From assembly GCA_005808665.1 (NCBI GenBank), contig SYLG01000131.1:1-57554 (forward strand): a stretch of 57,554 bases of DNA. The letters are read 5' to 3'. The notes under the pieces were generated by a model. The model had not been told where the DNA came from, searched no databases, and was given only the letters and a program-made list of their open reading frames with translations. This document shows, piece after piece, positions 1 through 10,059 of the stretch. The translations under genes were made by a program, and so were the position numbers. Origin of the DNA: Planctomycetia bacterium (GTDB lineage: Bacteria > Planctomycetota > Planctomycetia > Gemmatales > Gemmataceae). Every line of letters starts with the position of its first letter. Within the stretch, counting starts at the first letter, position 1.

Positions 1-221
1 GGAAATATCAAGTAACTTGGTCGGGACTACATGCCGTTTTGAACTCGACATACTCCAAATTCCCGGGAAAAACATCAATCAGGGTCCCAAAAAAGACCAA
101 AAAATCGTAAAAAATCACTCCAACTGCGTAACTTGGGTTACCTCCAAAAAGCAAATACCAATGCGGCCATGGGTGCCAATAAGGATTTCCTGGTGGTTTC
201 CCGGTAACCCCAGGTAAAACG
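1..221. other. Intergenic left edge, no gene seen
   Basis: This stretch lies beyond the terminator of the minus-strand gene at 289-939. Open frames here on both strands are short, have no convincing ribosome binding site and no recognisable protein motif; one of them would run through the terminator hairpin. A gene could begin outside the window, but nothing inside it supports one. Confidence 0.5.
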
Positions 222-255
222 AAAAAAAGGCCACACTTCCAGGAAGATGTGGCCT
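222..255 (-). terminator. Rho-independent terminator after the exported hypothetical gene
   Basis: Read on the minus strand, an inverted repeat (arms near 242-255 and 228-240, one bulged base) with a short loop is followed by an uninterrupted T run (complement of 222-228). It lies 34 bases after the stop codon at 289, so it ends the guaB-hypothetical transcript. Confidence 0.85.
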
Positions 256-288
256 CATGATTCGGGGTATTTTCCCGGGCAAATCGGG

Positions 289-939
289 TTAGGGGAAGCA
301 AGCGATGAGGGCAAAAATGACCGCCGCCTCGGCAATGGTACCGGTGGAACTAACCCCAATCGGATAAACCATCAAAGGCACCGGATCACCTGGAAGCGAC
401 CAACCGGCGTTGGAATCAAACCGACGGAAAGGATCCTTGGCCAGGTTGTAAGGGGTAAGGAAGACATCAGCAAAAAAACTGCCTGCGGACACGATGGGTG
501 TAATGGGACCAAGATCCCAGCCATATCGTTCAAAGTTCAATTGTTGGTAGAGGAGTCGGCTATGAACCAGGTAGGCCGGTTCCACAACCCGTTCAATGGG
601 TTGCCAATTGGAGGCTCGCCATTGGGGATCGTAGGGCACCTTGGTAAGGACAACATCCTCGGGAAAAAGGATTCTTTCCATTTGGGGATTTGCGCGCTTT
701 TCCTGGCGCATGCGTTCCCGAAGCCCATCTTCGGATTCGAGTCGGAAAAGTCGTTCTGGTCCAGGGGGATCCAGTTGGATAGTAAACGAACCCAATTGGT
801 CCTGGCCCCGGTTTTCAACCAAGGCTGGTCGGTTGCCTAACTGGCCCCCTGGGAAGGGGCGGGGACCAGGTACATCCTGGGCTAACGACACCCCAAGCAT
901 TGCCAAAAAAACAATGCTTCCCAATTCTTTATGCCCCAT
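289..939 (-). CDS. Exported hypothetical protein (planctomycete type)
   Basis: 216 residues from the chosen ATG at 939. The N-terminus ([21 protein letters not shown]) is a typical signal peptide, so the product is probably periplasmic or envelope-associated. The body carries no enzyme motif I recognise; it is rich in Pro and aromatic residues, and the C-terminus ends in a hydrophobic stretch ([16 protein letters not shown]) that could be a membrane segment. A longer upstream reading runs through guaB in another frame and is rejected. The ATG overlaps the last 11 bases of guaB, which suggests translational coupling. Function unknown; it resembles conserved proteins of Gemmata-like planctomycetes only by memory. 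Confidence 0.75.
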   Translation of the reverse strand: MGHKELGSIVFLAMLGVSLAQDVPGPRPFPGGQLGNRPALVENRGQDQLGSFTIQLDPPGPERLFRLESEDGLRERMRQEKRANPQMERILFPEDVVLTKVPYDPQWRASNWQPIERVVEPAYLVHSRLLYQQLNFERYGWDLGPITPIVSAGSFFADVFLTPYNLAKDPFRRFDSNAGWSLPGDPVPLMVYPIGVSSTGTIAEAAVIFALIACFP

Positions 940-2407
940 CCTTGCCCGAATACTCGGAGCGGATGCTATAATTGGGCGCTTCCTGAGTGATGGCAATATC
1001 ATGTGGGTGGCTCTCCTGCATACTAGCGGCTGTGACCTGAATAAACCTGGCCTTGGTCCGCAATTCCTCGATCGTTTTCGTGCCGCAATACCCCATTCCG
1101 GCACGCAATCCGCCGACAAGCTGATAAACAAATGGTGCTAACGGTCCTTTGTAGGGCACCCTGCCCTCCACGCCTTCGGGGACGAGTTTTTCCCGACCCG
1201 AGACTTCTGCTTGGCGATAGCGGTCCTTGGACCCAGCCATCATTGCCCCTTGGGACCCCATTCCCCGGTAAAGCTTGAAACTTCGCCCTTTGTAAAGAAT
1301 GGTTTCTCCCGGACTTTCCGTATGGCCAGCCAGAAGACTTCCCAGCATTACCGTGTTTGCCCCAGCGGCAATTGCTTTGGTAATATCACCCGAATAACGA
1401 ATTCCACCATCGGCAATCACCGGGATTCCAGTCCCTGCCAATCCACCAGCTGCCTGATGTATGGCCGTGATTTGAGGTACCCCAACCCCTGAAATGACCC
1501 GGGTGGTACAAATGCTTCCGGGCCCAATTCCCACTTTAATGGCATCCGCCCCGGCATCCGCCAAGGCCCTTGCCCCTTCCATGGTGGCAACATTTCCAGC
1601 CACAACATCAATGGTGAATTGTTTTTTAACCTGCCGAACTGTTTCAATTACATTGGCCGTGTGACCGTGGGCCGAATCGACCACAAGTACATCAACACCG
1701 GCTTTAATCAACGATTCCACCCGTTCAAAATCAAGAACGCCTACTGCCCCACCGACACGGAGACGGCCGCGAGCATCCTTACAGGCATTTGGAAAATCGC
1801 TCAACTTATCAATATCCTTGATGGTGATTAAGCCCTTCAGTCGGTAGTTATCGTCCACCAGTAAAAGTTTCTCTACCTTATTTTTCGTTAAAATCCGCTC
1901 AGCCGCTTCAAGCGTTGTATTTTCCGGTGCGGTTACCAGATTTTCCGAGGTCATGACCTCGCGAATGCGTTGATTGTTGTCCGTGAGGAATTTTAAATCC
2001 CGTCTGGTAAGGATCCCCTTCAAAATGCCGTTTACCGTTATGGGAACCCCACTTATCTTGTTTTGTTCCATGATTTTACGAGCAATACCAACCGGTTCCT
2101 CGGGATCAAGGGTCACCGGTTCGGTAATGATCCCATTGGCACTTCGTTTGACTTTGTCCACTTCCCGGGTTTGGTCCGAAATGGTCATGTTTTTGTGGAT
2201 AAAGCCAATCCCCCCCTCCTGAGCCATGGCAATTGCCAAGTCACTTTCCGTAACGGTATCCATAGGGGAAGAAATAATTGGAATATTAAGTCGAATATTT
2301 TTGGTTAGATATGACCTAACATCGACATCCCTTGGTAGCATATTGCTATACCCAGGCTCTAGTAATACATCGTCATAGGTGATTCCCCGATAAGCAATCC
2401 GATCCAT
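929..2407 (-). CDS. guaB: IMP dehydrogenase
   Basis: Oxidises IMP to XMP with NAD+, the committed step of guanine nucleotide synthesis, in the cytoplasm. The 492 residues match the family length. The N-terminal barrel part has the signature [10 protein letters not shown] (residues 9-18) and [10 protein letters not shown] (46-55); two CBS domains occupy about residues 95-205; the catalytic loop GPGSICTTR places the nucleophilic Cys at residue 300. The ATG at 2407 has a strong GGGAGG site a few bases upstream. The gene overlaps the downstream exported hypothetical by 11 bases. A perfect TATAAT lies upstream, so guaB probably has its own promoter. Confidence 0.97.
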   Translation of the reverse strand: MDRIAYRGITYDDVLLEPGYSNMLPRDVDVRSYLTKNIRLNIPIISSPMDTVTESDLAIAMAQEGGIGFIHKNMTISDQTREVDKVKRSANGIITEPVTLDPEEPVGIARKIMEQNKISGVPITVNGILKGILTRRDLKFLTDNNQRIREVMTSENLVTAPENTTLEAAERILTKNKVEKLLLVDDNYRLKGLITIKDIDKLSDFPNACKDARGRLRVGGAVGVLDFERVESLIKAGVDVLVVDSAHGHTANVIETVRQVKKQFTIDVVAGNVATMEGARALADAGADAIKVGIGPGSICTTRVISGVGVPQITAIHQAAGGLAGTGIPVIADGGIRYSGDITKAIAAGANTVMLGSLLAGHTESPGETILYKGRSFKLYRGMGSQGAMMAGSKDRYRQAEVSGREKLVPEGVEGRVPYKGPLAPFVYQLVGGLRAGMGYCGTKTIEELRTKARFIQVTAASMQESHPHDIAITQEAPNYSIRSEYSGKDGA

Positions 2408-2428
2408 TAGCCACCTCCCGTTTCGTAA

Positions 2429-2453
2429 ATTATAGGTGACCCAAAAATTTTGG
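2429..2453 (-). promoter_or_regulatory. Probable guaB promoter with a palindrome
   Basis: On the minus strand a perfect TATAAT (complement of 2429-2434) lies about 20 bases before the guaB start. Just upstream is an inverted repeat CCAAAA-A-TTTTGG (2441-2453), where an operator or the spacer/-35 region would be. No good -35 box is visible. Inference from sequence only. Confidence 0.45.
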
Positions 2454-2481
2454 ACCTACTTTCAAAATGGGTTTCCCTTCC

Positions 2482-3912
2482 TTACAATTTTCGGTTGGAA
2501 GGGATGCATTCAAGCAGGTCGAGGGCTTTTTGCAAATAATTTGTCAGTTGGTTTTGAAGGGATGAATTTTTGTAGGGGTTGTTTTCAAGGCTCCAAACCA
2601 GGCCTTGGCTTAAGGCATTTTGGAGGATGGGGTTTGGGTCCTTTTCAGCGGTTCGGCCGAAATCGGGGCCTTTGATCATTGGGCTATGGGCGATCAGGTT
2701 GCCAAAGTTGTCAACCAAACGGCAGGAAAGCCAGTTTTTTATGAGGGTGGCCTCCCAGGTAATCGTTTGAGCGCATCCTGGTTCCAAAACTTTTGTTCCA
2801 ACCACACCTGATTCATTGATCCATTGAAAAATAGTATCAGGCTCAATCAAATCAACAAATGCCTGGGCACATTCCGGCCCTTGATTCAACGCCAAGAGAG
2901 GGCCAATGGAGGCGGATCCATTCCCTGTTTTCACCGAAGCCATGATTTCATTGATGGGTATTCCATCAAATTGTTTGGTTGAACCCCTGACATGGATCCA
3001 GGTGAAGGAAGTACCTATCCGCTTTTGATTATTGCATTTTCCGGAGGAGCCAACGATCCCGCAGGCAATGCCCTTGGTCCAAAGCGAATATAGCCAAGGG
3101 AGACGACTTTCCGGATTATTAACGGTTGATCCGAGCGAGTCGCAAAGTTCGATGCAATCAATCTCCCCGTTCACGATTCCGGCAATGGCTTCATATTCAG
3201 GTAATAGGGGATCCAATTCAGGCCAAATAACAACACCTTTTATGCGATGGCATTGCTTACACCAATCCTGAATCGACCAAGGAGTATCCTCTTTTTCCCA
3301 ACCCGAAAACCAGGGATAGACTGGACGGTGGGAATGCAAAAGGGAAACGGATCCCAAAACCGGATGACGGTTTAGAGTATTGACCATAATGGACGAAAGG
3401 GAGGTTTCCCCCGCAGCTTGGGTACCGGAAAACTCCAACAATTGGGCATAGTCTATTTCCCCTTTTGGGAAACATTCAGGCCAATGGGAGGAAGCAAGGA
3501 TTTGAACCAGGTTTATACCTGAAGCTTCGGCTTCCAAAAGAGCCGCTTTGGGCGAAAGGCAATGGGTCCGAAGGTCAACCGCATACCATCCCAAAGGTGG
3601 TGCGGAAGCTTTGGCAAAAGGGATCCTAACTGCAAGTTGGCCTGGAAGGATCTCGATTTGGCCTTTCCATGGCGCAATTCCTGGCTTGGCAAGGACTTTA
3701 ACGGTATGAGTTTCAGGGGTGATAGGGATTTCAAAGCCGCCCTTGGTGGCACAGTAGATTTCGTTTTGAACAAGTAGTTGGGCCGGGTCCTTTCCGCCTA
3801 CGACCGGGCAGGGATTCCATCCCATTGGAACTACTGGTATTCCATTTTTGTCCCTAATGGAAATCCAACCAGGGACTTGTTTGCCGTCCAGGGTAATCCG
3901 AAAATGTACCAT
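2482..3912 (-). CDS. Degenerate PHP-fold (CehA/McbA-like) protein, probably not a metalloenzyme
   Basis: 476 residues, no signal peptide. After an N-terminal beta-rich part of about 105 residues, the segment DLRTHCLSPKAALLEAEASG (113-132) lines up with the start of CehA/McbA-type PHP domains of planctomycetes, which normally read DxHVHxLSP. Later segments on record switching and sites (HPVLGSVSLLH, GGVV-like GVVIWPELDP, CGIVGSSGKCNN, SVKTGNGSASIGPLL) follow the same family order. The key metal ligands look lost: HxH has become LRTH and the usual HFP is WPE. It is eight bases upstream of the TIM-barrel isomerase gene in the opposite sense of transcription order (that gene is first), so the two are probably co-transcribed. 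Role unknown; a binding or structural function is inferred. Confidence 0.6.
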   Translation of the reverse strand: MVHFRITLDGKQVPGWISIRDKNGIPVVPMGWNPCPVVGGKDPAQLLVQNEIYCATKGGFEIPITPETHTVKVLAKPGIAPWKGQIEILPGQLAVRIPFAKASAPPLGWYAVDLRTHCLSPKAALLEAEASGINLVQILASSHWPECFPKGEIDYAQLLEFSGTQAAGETSLSSIMVNTLNRHPVLGSVSLLHSHRPVYPWFSGWEKEDTPWSIQDWCKQCHRIKGVVIWPELDPLLPEYEAIAGIVNGEIDCIELCDSLGSTVNNPESRLPWLYSLWTKGIACGIVGSSGKCNNQKRIGTSFTWIHVRGSTKQFDGIPINEIMASVKTGNGSASIGPLLALNQGPECAQAFVDLIEPDTIFQWINESGVVGTKVLEPGCAQTITWEATLIKNWLSCRLVDNFGNLIAHSPMIKGPDFGRTAEKDPNPILQNALSQGLVWSLENNPYKNSSLQNQLTNYLQKALDLLECIPSNRKL

Positions 3913-3920
3913 AAGTCAGG

Positions 3921-4754
3921 TTAATTCCAAGCCGCACCAGCCCTGGCAAGGATGGTTCGAAACGCCTCGATAGCCAAGGGAAAGAGATCGGGCCCGGTGT
4001 AACCTCCTGTGGGGCCCCCTCCCCGAAAATGTGGTTCCAAAGTGGCAAAGCCCTTGTAGCCTGTTTGGGTTGCCTGGTCAATCACCTGTTGCCATTGTCC
4101 CTGTCCCCTGCCGGCAAGGCATCCATGTTTTTCGCCATGGATCCAATCTTTGATGTGGAGGTGGACGGTATGGGCTTTGGTCCGGTTCCACCCCTCCATG
4201 GGGCAATACCCGCAAAAAACAAAATTGGCCGCATCGTATGCTGCTTTGAAATGGGGTGAGGAGATTTGGAGGAAAATATCCTCAACCCTTTCCGGAGAGT
4301 CGCCATAAATGTTGTGTTCGTTTTCATGGAGCAAAACCAGGCCTGCTTTTTCTGCAAGTCGCACTTTGGTTTCCAGACGGGCCATGACTTCGGGACGCCA
4401 TCGGACCCAATCGCCCCCCGCTTCAGGAAGATAATAGCTAAATATGCGAATGTTTGGGGTTTCGAATTGTTTGGCCAGTTCGATGGCTCTTTCAAAACGC
4501 TTTAGGTGAGGTTCAAACGGGGAATCGATCCTTACCTTGCCAATGGGAGACCCAATGGCACTCAACCCAAAGCTGTGTTTTTTAAGAAGGGATTGGAATT
4601 CCTTGATTTGCAAATCGGAAAGGTCCAGCACATTGGTGGAGTGAATGGAACGAAACTCAATCCTGTGCACACCCGATCGGCCAAGAATGGCGATTTGGTG
4701 TTCGGGGTCCGGGCCAATTTCGTCGGCAAAAGCACTAATTGTGTAAAGGGACAT
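3921..4754 (-). CDS. Sugar phosphate isomerase/epimerase-like TIM barrel (AP endonuclease 2 superfamily)
   Basis: 277 residues, the usual length for the xylose isomerase-like TIM barrel family. It starts MSLYTISAFADEIGPDPEHQ, typical of the group, and has metal-ligand-like acidic and His positions in LLHENEHNIYGD, AAYDAANFVFCG, HLHIKDW and TLEPHF near the C-terminus. The substrate cannot be read from sequence; relatives isomerise or epimerise sugars, inositols or hydroxypyruvate. The gene is first in a pair with the degenerate PHP protein, eight bases apart. Cytoplasmic by lack of signal peptide. Confidence 0.82.
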   Translation of the reverse strand: MSLYTISAFADEIGPDPEHQIAILGRSGVHRIEFRSIHSTNVLDLSDLQIKEFQSLLKKHSFGLSAIGSPIGKVRIDSPFEPHLKRFERAIELAKQFETPNIRIFSYYLPEAGGDWVRWRPEVMARLETKVRLAEKAGLVLLHENEHNIYGDSPERVEDIFLQISSPHFKAAYDAANFVFCGYCPMEGWNRTKAHTVHLHIKDWIHGEKHGCLAGRGQGQWQQVIDQATQTGYKGFATLEPHFRGGGPTGGYTGPDLFPLAIEAFRTILARAGAAWN

Positions 4755-4793
4755 TGTCGTTCTTTCAAAAAAAAATGGGTTTTCTTCGATGTT

Positions 4794-5363
4794 CTATTTC
4801 CCGGCGCCAGGGTTCCAAAGAACATCTCCGTTTCCTTCATCATTGTGAATTCGAGCCATTACGAACAGTAGGTCACTGAGGCGATTGAGGTAAATCAGGA
4901 TTTGTTCATTTATGATTTCTTGCCGTGCGAGGCTGACAACCAACCGTTCTGCCCGTCGACAAACCGTTCGTGCCACATGGCACCAAGCTGCGATGGGAGA
5001 TCCCCCTGGAAGGACAAAACTGTTCAAGGGGGCAAGCCTTTGGTTTAGCCTGTCAATTTCGGATTCCAATTTGGTTACTTGTTCCTTGGAGACTCTCAGG
5101 CGCGTTTTTTGGGATAAATTGGGATCCTCTGGAACGCACAAATCTGCCCCAACATCGAATAAGTCGTTTTGAATCCCCAAAAGGAATCCGTTTGATTCCA
5201 AACCAATTGCCGATGCCAAAAGGACCCCCAAAACAGCATTGAGTTCATCAACCGAGCCATATGCCTCTACACGTATGTGGTCCTTGGGTACGCGACTTCC
5301 ATTTCCCAGACCGGTTTCACCCTGGTCACCGGTTTTCGTGTAAATCGTGCTTAGGTATACCAT
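4794..5363 (-). CDS. Cob(I)alamin adenosyltransferase, PduO type
   Basis: Transfers the adenosyl group of ATP to cob(I)alamin to make adenosylcobalamin. 189 residues from ATG 5363. The ATP-binding signature TKTGDQGETGL is at residues 9-19 and the C-terminal helix signature RTVCRRAERLV begins at 132, followed by NEQILIYLNRLSDLLFVMAR. A longer reading starting at 5417 adds 18 residues with no family support; the AAGGA site is a little far (about 14 bases) from the chosen start. It lies just downstream of the B12-dependent ribonucleotide reductase, separated by a terminator, so it can supply that enzyme's cofactor. Confidence 0.93.
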   Translation of the reverse strand: MVYLSTIYTKTGDQGETGLGNGSRVPKDHIRVEAYGSVDELNAVLGVLLASAIGLESNGFLLGIQNDLFDVGADLCVPEDPNLSQKTRLRVSKEQVTKLESEIDRLNQRLAPLNSFVLPGGSPIAAWCHVARTVCRRAERLVVSLARQEIINEQILIYLNRLSDLLFVMARIHNDEGNGDVLWNPGAGK

Positions 5364-5410
5364 AATTTGATTTCCATTCCTTTTCATGTTTAGCTGATTT
5401 GGTTTATGAG

Positions 5411-5445
5411 GAAACAAAAAAACCCGGGAGTTTCCCGGGTTTTTC
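5411..5445. terminator. Bidirectional-looking terminator after nrdJ
   Basis: Inverted repeat with arms AACCCGGGA and TCCCGGGTT-like (5421-5441), flanked by an A run on one side and a T run on the other, so it reads as a terminator on both strands. Both neighbouring genes are on the minus strand, so its job is to end the nrdJ transcript, 24 bases after its stop. Confidence 0.88.
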
Positions 5446-5468
5446 GTGTCCAGGGATTCATGAAAGGA

Positions 5469-8400
5469 TTAACTGCACCCCGAGGTTGATCCACAGGTAT
5501 CGCATTTCAGGCAGGTTCCATTACGAACCAAGGTCAACTGGCCACAATCGGTGCAGGGATCGCCTTCATAGCCTTTTTGTCTGGCCACGCGAATTTTTTC
5601 ATTTAAAGAGGCTTTCGCACCCGTTTGGCGTCGGGGCCCATCCATTGTCTTGGTTGAAAAAGCAGGGAGGGGTGCCGGTGGGGAATTGGTTGCCAAGGTA
5701 TGTGGGCCATTGGTGGTGGAAGGGCCCTGCCCTTTTGGGTTCATGGGATGAAGGTGGCCGGATCGGGGTATAGAAACCTTGGCAGGACGATCCGCATCGG
5801 AACCCTCCAATATTCTTTCTGAAATGATCTCCTCTTTTTCAAAAACCGGGGGATCTTCGGACCGGTGAATGGCATCTGCCCGTAGGTCTTCCGGATCCAC
5901 ATGAGCCAACTCATGCCGACCCAAATAAGTAATAGCCAACTCCCGGAAAATGTAGTCAATGAGGCTGGTAGACATTTTGATATGGGGATTTCCCTGCACC
6001 ATGCCGTTTGGTTCAAAACGGGTAAAGAGGAAGGCATCGACAAATTCATCCAATGGTACTCCATGCTGAAGTCCCAGGGAGACCGCGATGGCGAAACAAT
6101 TGGTCATGCTTCGAAAAGCCGCCCCCTCCTTGTGCATATCCAGGAAAATCTCACCCAGGGTTCCGTCTTCATACTCCCCGGTTCGAAGGTAGATTTTGTG
6201 TGGTCCGATCCTTGCTTTTTGGGTGTAACCCGAACGACGGTCGGGTAGCCGCCGCCTTTGGGTCAGGTATCGGTAAACCACCTTTTCCGCAACGCGAACC
6301 GCATCGACTTTCATTTCGGTTGCAGCGATTTCACTCCCTTCTTCCTCATCGTCAAGGTTACTAACCGAATTGAGGGGCTGGCTTAGTTTTGAGCCATCGC
6401 GATATAGGGCATTGGCTTTGAGCATCATTTGCCAGCTTAGGAGGTAGGCTTTTTTGATTTCCTCAATCGTTGCTCCCTGAGGCATATTGATGGTTTTCGA
6501 AATGGCCCCCGAAACAAACGGCTGTGCCGCAGCCATCATGCGGATATGCGATTCCGGAGACAAGTATCTTTGTCCAGTCTTGCCGCACCGATTGGCACAA
6601 TCAAAAACCGCCAAATGTTCATCCCGGAGGTGAGGTGCCCCCTCAATGGTCATAGTGCCACATACATAATCGTTTGCTTCAATGATTTGGTCAGGACTAA
6701 AACCCAAAGCCTTGAGCAATTGAAACGAGGGGTCTTCAATGGCTTCCTGGGAAAAGCCAAGTGATCCGGATAGAACCTGGTCGCCAATGGTCCACCGATT
6801 AAGGACAAACTGCAACTCGAAGGCACCGGGAAGAATTTCCTCAACCCGCTTGATGGCCTCCTCGGGCAATCCTTTTGCCGCCAAAGTTTCGTGATTAATA
6901 TGGGGACACCCGCGCAGGGTTCCAGAACCCCTGCAGTGGCGAACGATGTCTTCGATTTGCCTGGGTTTATATCCCAATTTGTGGAGGGCGGTTGGCACGC
7001 TGGAGTTGATGATCTTGAAATAGCCGCCCCCGGCAAGTTTTTTAAACTTGACAAGAGCAAAATCCGGCTCCACTCCGGTTGTGTCACAATCCATAACCAG
7101 GCCAATTGTTCCCGTTGGGGCAATGCATGTCACCTGGGCATTACGAAGGCCGTGGGTTTCTGATTCGGCCACCATCAGATCTGCTTCTTCCCTGGCAGCT
7201 TCCAGGAGATAAGCTGGCGCATGGATGGGATCGATCCCCACGGGAGTAATGGTCAAATTTTCATAATCGGTCCGATCAAGGTTGTAGGCCGCTCGGCGAT
7301 GGTTTCGAATCACCCGGAGCATTGGTTCTTTATTTGCTTCATAACGGGCAAAGGGACCAACCTCGGCGGCAATGCGAGCGGACATGACATACGATGCGGA
7401 ATGCATGAGAGCGGTGATGCAAGCACACACCGCCCGCCCCTGATCCGAGTCGTAGGGCAATCCTTGAACCATCAAGAGTGAGCCCATATTGGCATAACCC
7501 AGTCCAAGGGTTCGATAATCAAAAGACTTGCGGGCAACCGGAATGCTTGGAAATTGAGCCATGAAAACAGAAATTTCCAGGACAAGGGTCCACAAGTAGG
7601 TTGCATGGCGAAAGGATTCAACATCAAAACGGGAGGCTTCAAGGTCGAGGAATTTGAGGAGGTTTAGGGATGCAAGGTTACAGGCCGTATCATCCAGAAA
7701 CATATATTCGCTGCACGGATTGGAAGCGTTGATACGGCCATCTACAGGACAGGTATGCCATTCATTAACCGTGGTATCATATTGAACCCCTGGATCAGCA
7801 CATGACCAAGCGGAATAACAAATTTGATCCCAAAGTTGGGTTGCGGGAATGGTTTTGAAGGGTTTTGCAACCCGTTTTTCCCGTTTGGCTGCTGCTTTTT
7901 CCGTTCGGCCGTAAAGGTTCCAGTTACTGTTTGCAAGTACGGATTCCATGAATGTGTTGGTAATGCGGACCGAATTGTTGCTATTCTGACCGGAAACGGA
8001 CAAATAAGCCCGTGAATTCCAGTCGGTATTAAACTCTTCCACCTTGAGACTGGTGAATCCTTGTCTGGAGAGTTGAATGGCCCGTTCTACATAATTAGAC
8101 GGGATTTCATCGGATCGTGCCTCAAGCATTGCTTTTCGCAAATCAGGATTCTTACGCGGGTCAAACCGATCCTGACCGATCCTCCCTTGGGTTCCCCCTT
8201 GAGAAACACACGCTTTCATGACAGAATTCAAATGGCGATTGAGGAGTTTCGATCCAGCTACCAAGGCCGCTACTTTTTGCTCCTCGAGGACCTTCCAATC
8301 AATGAATTCCTCAATGTCCGGATGATCCAGGTCAAGGACCACCATTTTTGCGGCCCGGCGTGTTGTGCCGCCAGACTTTATGGCACCGGCGGCACGGTCA

Positions 8401-9161
8401 CCAATTTTGAGGAAACTCATTAATCCACTTGATTTACCCCCACCGGAAAGGGACTCTCCTTCCCCACGAATTTCGGAGAAATTGCTGCCGGTTCCCGAAC
8501 CATATTTGAATATGCGGGCCTCGCGGACCCAAAGATCCATAATCCCGCCATCATTTACCAAATCATCACTAACAGATTGGATAAAGCAGGCATGAGGGGC
8601 AGGGTTCTCATAAGCGGATTTCGAGCGAACCACTTCATTATTGAGGGGATCAACACGATAGTGGCCCTGGGCCGGGCCATCAATTCCATAAGCCCAAAAA
8701 AGGCCAGTATTAAACCACTGAGGTGAGTTTGGGGCAGCCATTTGGGTTGCCAACATGTAACAAATTTCGTCATGAAAGTTTAAGGCCTCTTCCTCCGAGG
8801 AGAAATATCCACCCTTCCAGCCCCAATAGGTCCAACAACCAGCCAAACGCTTGAATACCTGCCTTGCATCGGTCTCGTAGGTGGTTCGATTGTCATTCTT
8901 GGATGTTTGACTTTTCCAAAGCCAGGAGGGCAATCCTTCCTCGGGAACTTTTTCCGTTTTGACGGGTATGCCCGCCTTTCGAAAATATTTCTGTGCCAGA
9001 ATATCCACCGCCACTTGCGACCAACCTTCTGGGGCAAGGATATCTTTCATTTCAAAAACCGCTTTACCATCGGGATTGGCAATCCGGGAAGTGCGGTTTA
9101 TGAAAGTAACCGAGGCAAAGGGATCCTTGCCAAGGCTGGTAAAGCGTCGGGAAATGCGCAT
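5469..9161 (-). CDS. nrdJ: Adenosylcobalamin-dependent (class II) ribonucleoside-diphosphate reductase
   Basis: Reduces ribonucleotides to deoxyribonucleotides using adenosylcobalamin; oxygen-independent. 1230 residues, typical of the long NrdJ form. Seen: PHACFIQS with Cys192, the radical-site block NPCSEY (481-486, Cys483 and Glu485), the phosphate-binding APTGTIGL, and a C-terminal cysteine cluster CTDCGQ...CLKCDTC...C (last 28 residues) like the redox-relay/zinc tail of this family. The ATG at 9161 has an AAGGATAGGA site upstream. Neighbours are dcd upstream and a cobalamin adenosyltransferase downstream, a coherent dNTP-supply group. No cobalamin riboswitch or NrdR-box pair was recognised. 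Confidence 0.96.
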   Translation of the reverse strand: MRISRRFTSLGKDPFASVTFINRTSRIANPDGKAVFEMKDILAPEGWSQVAVDILAQKYFRKAGIPVKTEKVPEEGLPSWLWKSQTSKNDNRTTYETDARQVFKRLAGCWTYWGWKGGYFSSEEEALNFHDEICYMLATQMAAPNSPQWFNTGLFWAYGIDGPAQGHYRVDPLNNEVVRSKSAYENPAPHACFIQSVSDDLVNDGGIMDLWVREARIFKYGSGTGSNFSEIRGEGESLSGGGKSSGLMSFLKIGDRAAGAIKSGGTTRRAAKMVVLDLDHPDIEEFIDWKVLEEQKVAALVAGSKLLNRHLNSVMKACVSQGGTQGRIGQDRFDPRKNPDLRKAMLEARSDEIPSNYVERAIQLSRQGFTSLKVEEFNTDWNSRAYLSVSGQNSNNSVRITNTFMESVLANSNWNLYGRTEKAAAKREKRVAKPFKTIPATQLWDQICYSAWSCADPGVQYDTTVNEWHTCPVDGRINASNPCSEYMFLDDTACNLASLNLLKFLDLEASRFDVESFRHATYLWTLVLEISVFMAQFPSIPVARKSFDYRTLGLGYANMGSLLMVQGLPYDSDQGRAVCACITALMHSASYVMSARIAAEVGPFARYEANKEPMLRVIRNHRRAAYNLDRTDYENLTITPVGIDPIHAPAYLLEAAREEADLMVAESETHGLRNAQVTCIAPTGTIGLVMDCDTTGVEPDFALVKFKKLAGGGYFKIINSSVPTALHKLGYKPRQIEDIVRHCRGSGTLRGCPHINHETLAAKGLPEEAIKRVEEILPGAFELQFVLNRWTIGDQVLSGSLGFSQEAIEDPSFQLLKALGFSPDQIIEANDYVCGTMTIEGAPHLRDEHLAVFDCANRCGKTGQRYLSPESHIRMMAAAQPFVSGAISKTINMPQGATIEEIKKAYLLSWQMMLKANALYRDGSKLSQPLNSVSNLDDEEEGSEIAATEMKVDAVRVAEKVVYRYLTQRRRLPDRRSGYTQKARIGPHKIYLRTGEYEDGTLGEIFLDMHKEGAAFRSMTNCFAIAVSLGLQHGVPLDEFVDAFLFTRFEPNGMVQGNPHIKMSTSLIDYIFRELAITYLGRHELAHVDPEDLRADAIHRSEDPPVFEKEEIISERILEGSDADRPAKVSIPRSGHLHPMNPKGQGPSTTNGPHTLATNSPPAPLPAFSTKTMDGPRRQTGAKASLNEKIRVARQKGYEGDPCTDCGQLTLVRNGTCLKCDTCGSTSGCS

Positions 9162-9266
9162 GATGCCTGGATCCTATCCTTGGACCAAAGAAGTCCAATC
9201 CAAATAAACCGCCTGACATGATGACCTTTGACGGGAGAATCGTCAACAGGCCATGGGAACAAATCT

Positions 9267-9285
9267 GCCGAAGTTTTTTATCGGC
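9267..9285. repeat. Small inverted repeat between dcd and nrdJ
   Basis: GCCGA (9267-9271) and TCGGC (9281-9285) around a nine-base T-rich loop, about 100 bases before the nrdJ start. Could be a weak stem in the leader or chance. Confidence 0.25.
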
Positions 9286-9319
9286 CTATAAACCTGCAAA
9301 AATGGGCAATCTAGATAAG

Positions 9320-9880
9320 TCAGGGTCCGGTCTCCGTTTTCACGAAGGGAAGGGTGAGACCTGGTTGATCCTGGTATTTGCCTTTTTTGTCTGCATAACT
9401 GGTACGGCAAAGGTCCGTACCTTCCACAAATATTATTTGGGCAATTCCCTCTCCGGCATAGATTTTCGCCGGGAGGGGTGTGGTATTACTGATCTCGATA
9501 GTAATACGACCGCGCCACTCGGGTTCCAGCGGGGTAACATTCACAATTATCCCGCACCGGGCGTAGGTGCTTTTCCCTACACAAATACCAATGACATTTC
9601 GGGGGATTTCGAGGTATTCAACCGTTTCTGCCAAGGCGAAACTATTTGGGGGAATAACGCAGAAGTCACCTTCAATATCGACAAAGGATTGAGGATCAAA
9701 GTTTTTGGGATCCACCACTGTTCCGTAAACATTGGTAAAAACTTTAAAGCGTTTGCCAACCCGAACATCATAACCATAGCTGGTTATGCCATAGGAAATT
9801 CGCCCGGGCCTCGATTCCGAGGTGGCTAAGGGATCAATTTTCACATCCCTTTCGATTCGCCAATCCGGCAACACACCCAT
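9320..9880 (-). CDS. dcd: dCTP deaminase
   Basis: Deaminates dCTP to dUTP, feeding thymidylate synthesis. 186 residues from ATG 9880, which has GGGGA seven bases upstream; a 21-residue extension to 9943 is not family-like. The nucleotide-binding motifs are present: [14 protein letters not shown] near residues 29-42, [10 protein letters not shown] in the middle, and [17 protein letters not shown] carrying the catalytic glutamate. I cannot tell whether it is mono-functional or a bifunctional dCTP deaminase/dUTPase. It precedes nrdJ on the same strand by 158 bases. Confidence 0.92.
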   Translation of the reverse strand: MGVLPDWRIERDVKIDPLATSESRPGRISYGITSYGYDVRVGKRFKVFTNVYGTVVDPKNFDPQSFVDIEGDFCVIPPNSFALAETVEYLEIPRNVIGICVGKSTYARCGIIVNVTPLEPEWRGRITIEISNTTPLPAKIYAGEGIAQIIFVEGTDLCRTSYADKKGKYQDQPGLTLPFVKTETGP

Positions 9881-10059
9881 CGTTGATCCCCAGCAGAAAA
9901 AAGTTTCTAAACGGAAATCTAAGGAGATCCAAACCGGAAGCAAACCAAAAATACATATTTCCCCAAGTTACTACTCTGGTTGGATTTGCGATTTGAAACC
10001 TCATTTGTAGATTAAGTTTTGCCGGGATTGTGCCAATCGGGTGAGGCAGGTTGCTTTTT

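Noticed and set aside
8-301. Open frame on the minus strand at the left edge
   Set aside because: It runs through a clear terminator hairpin and has no ribosome site or motif.
9162-9319. Cobalamin riboswitch or NrdR boxes before nrdJ
   Set aside because: No match to either consensus was found by eye in the gap between dcd and nrdJ.
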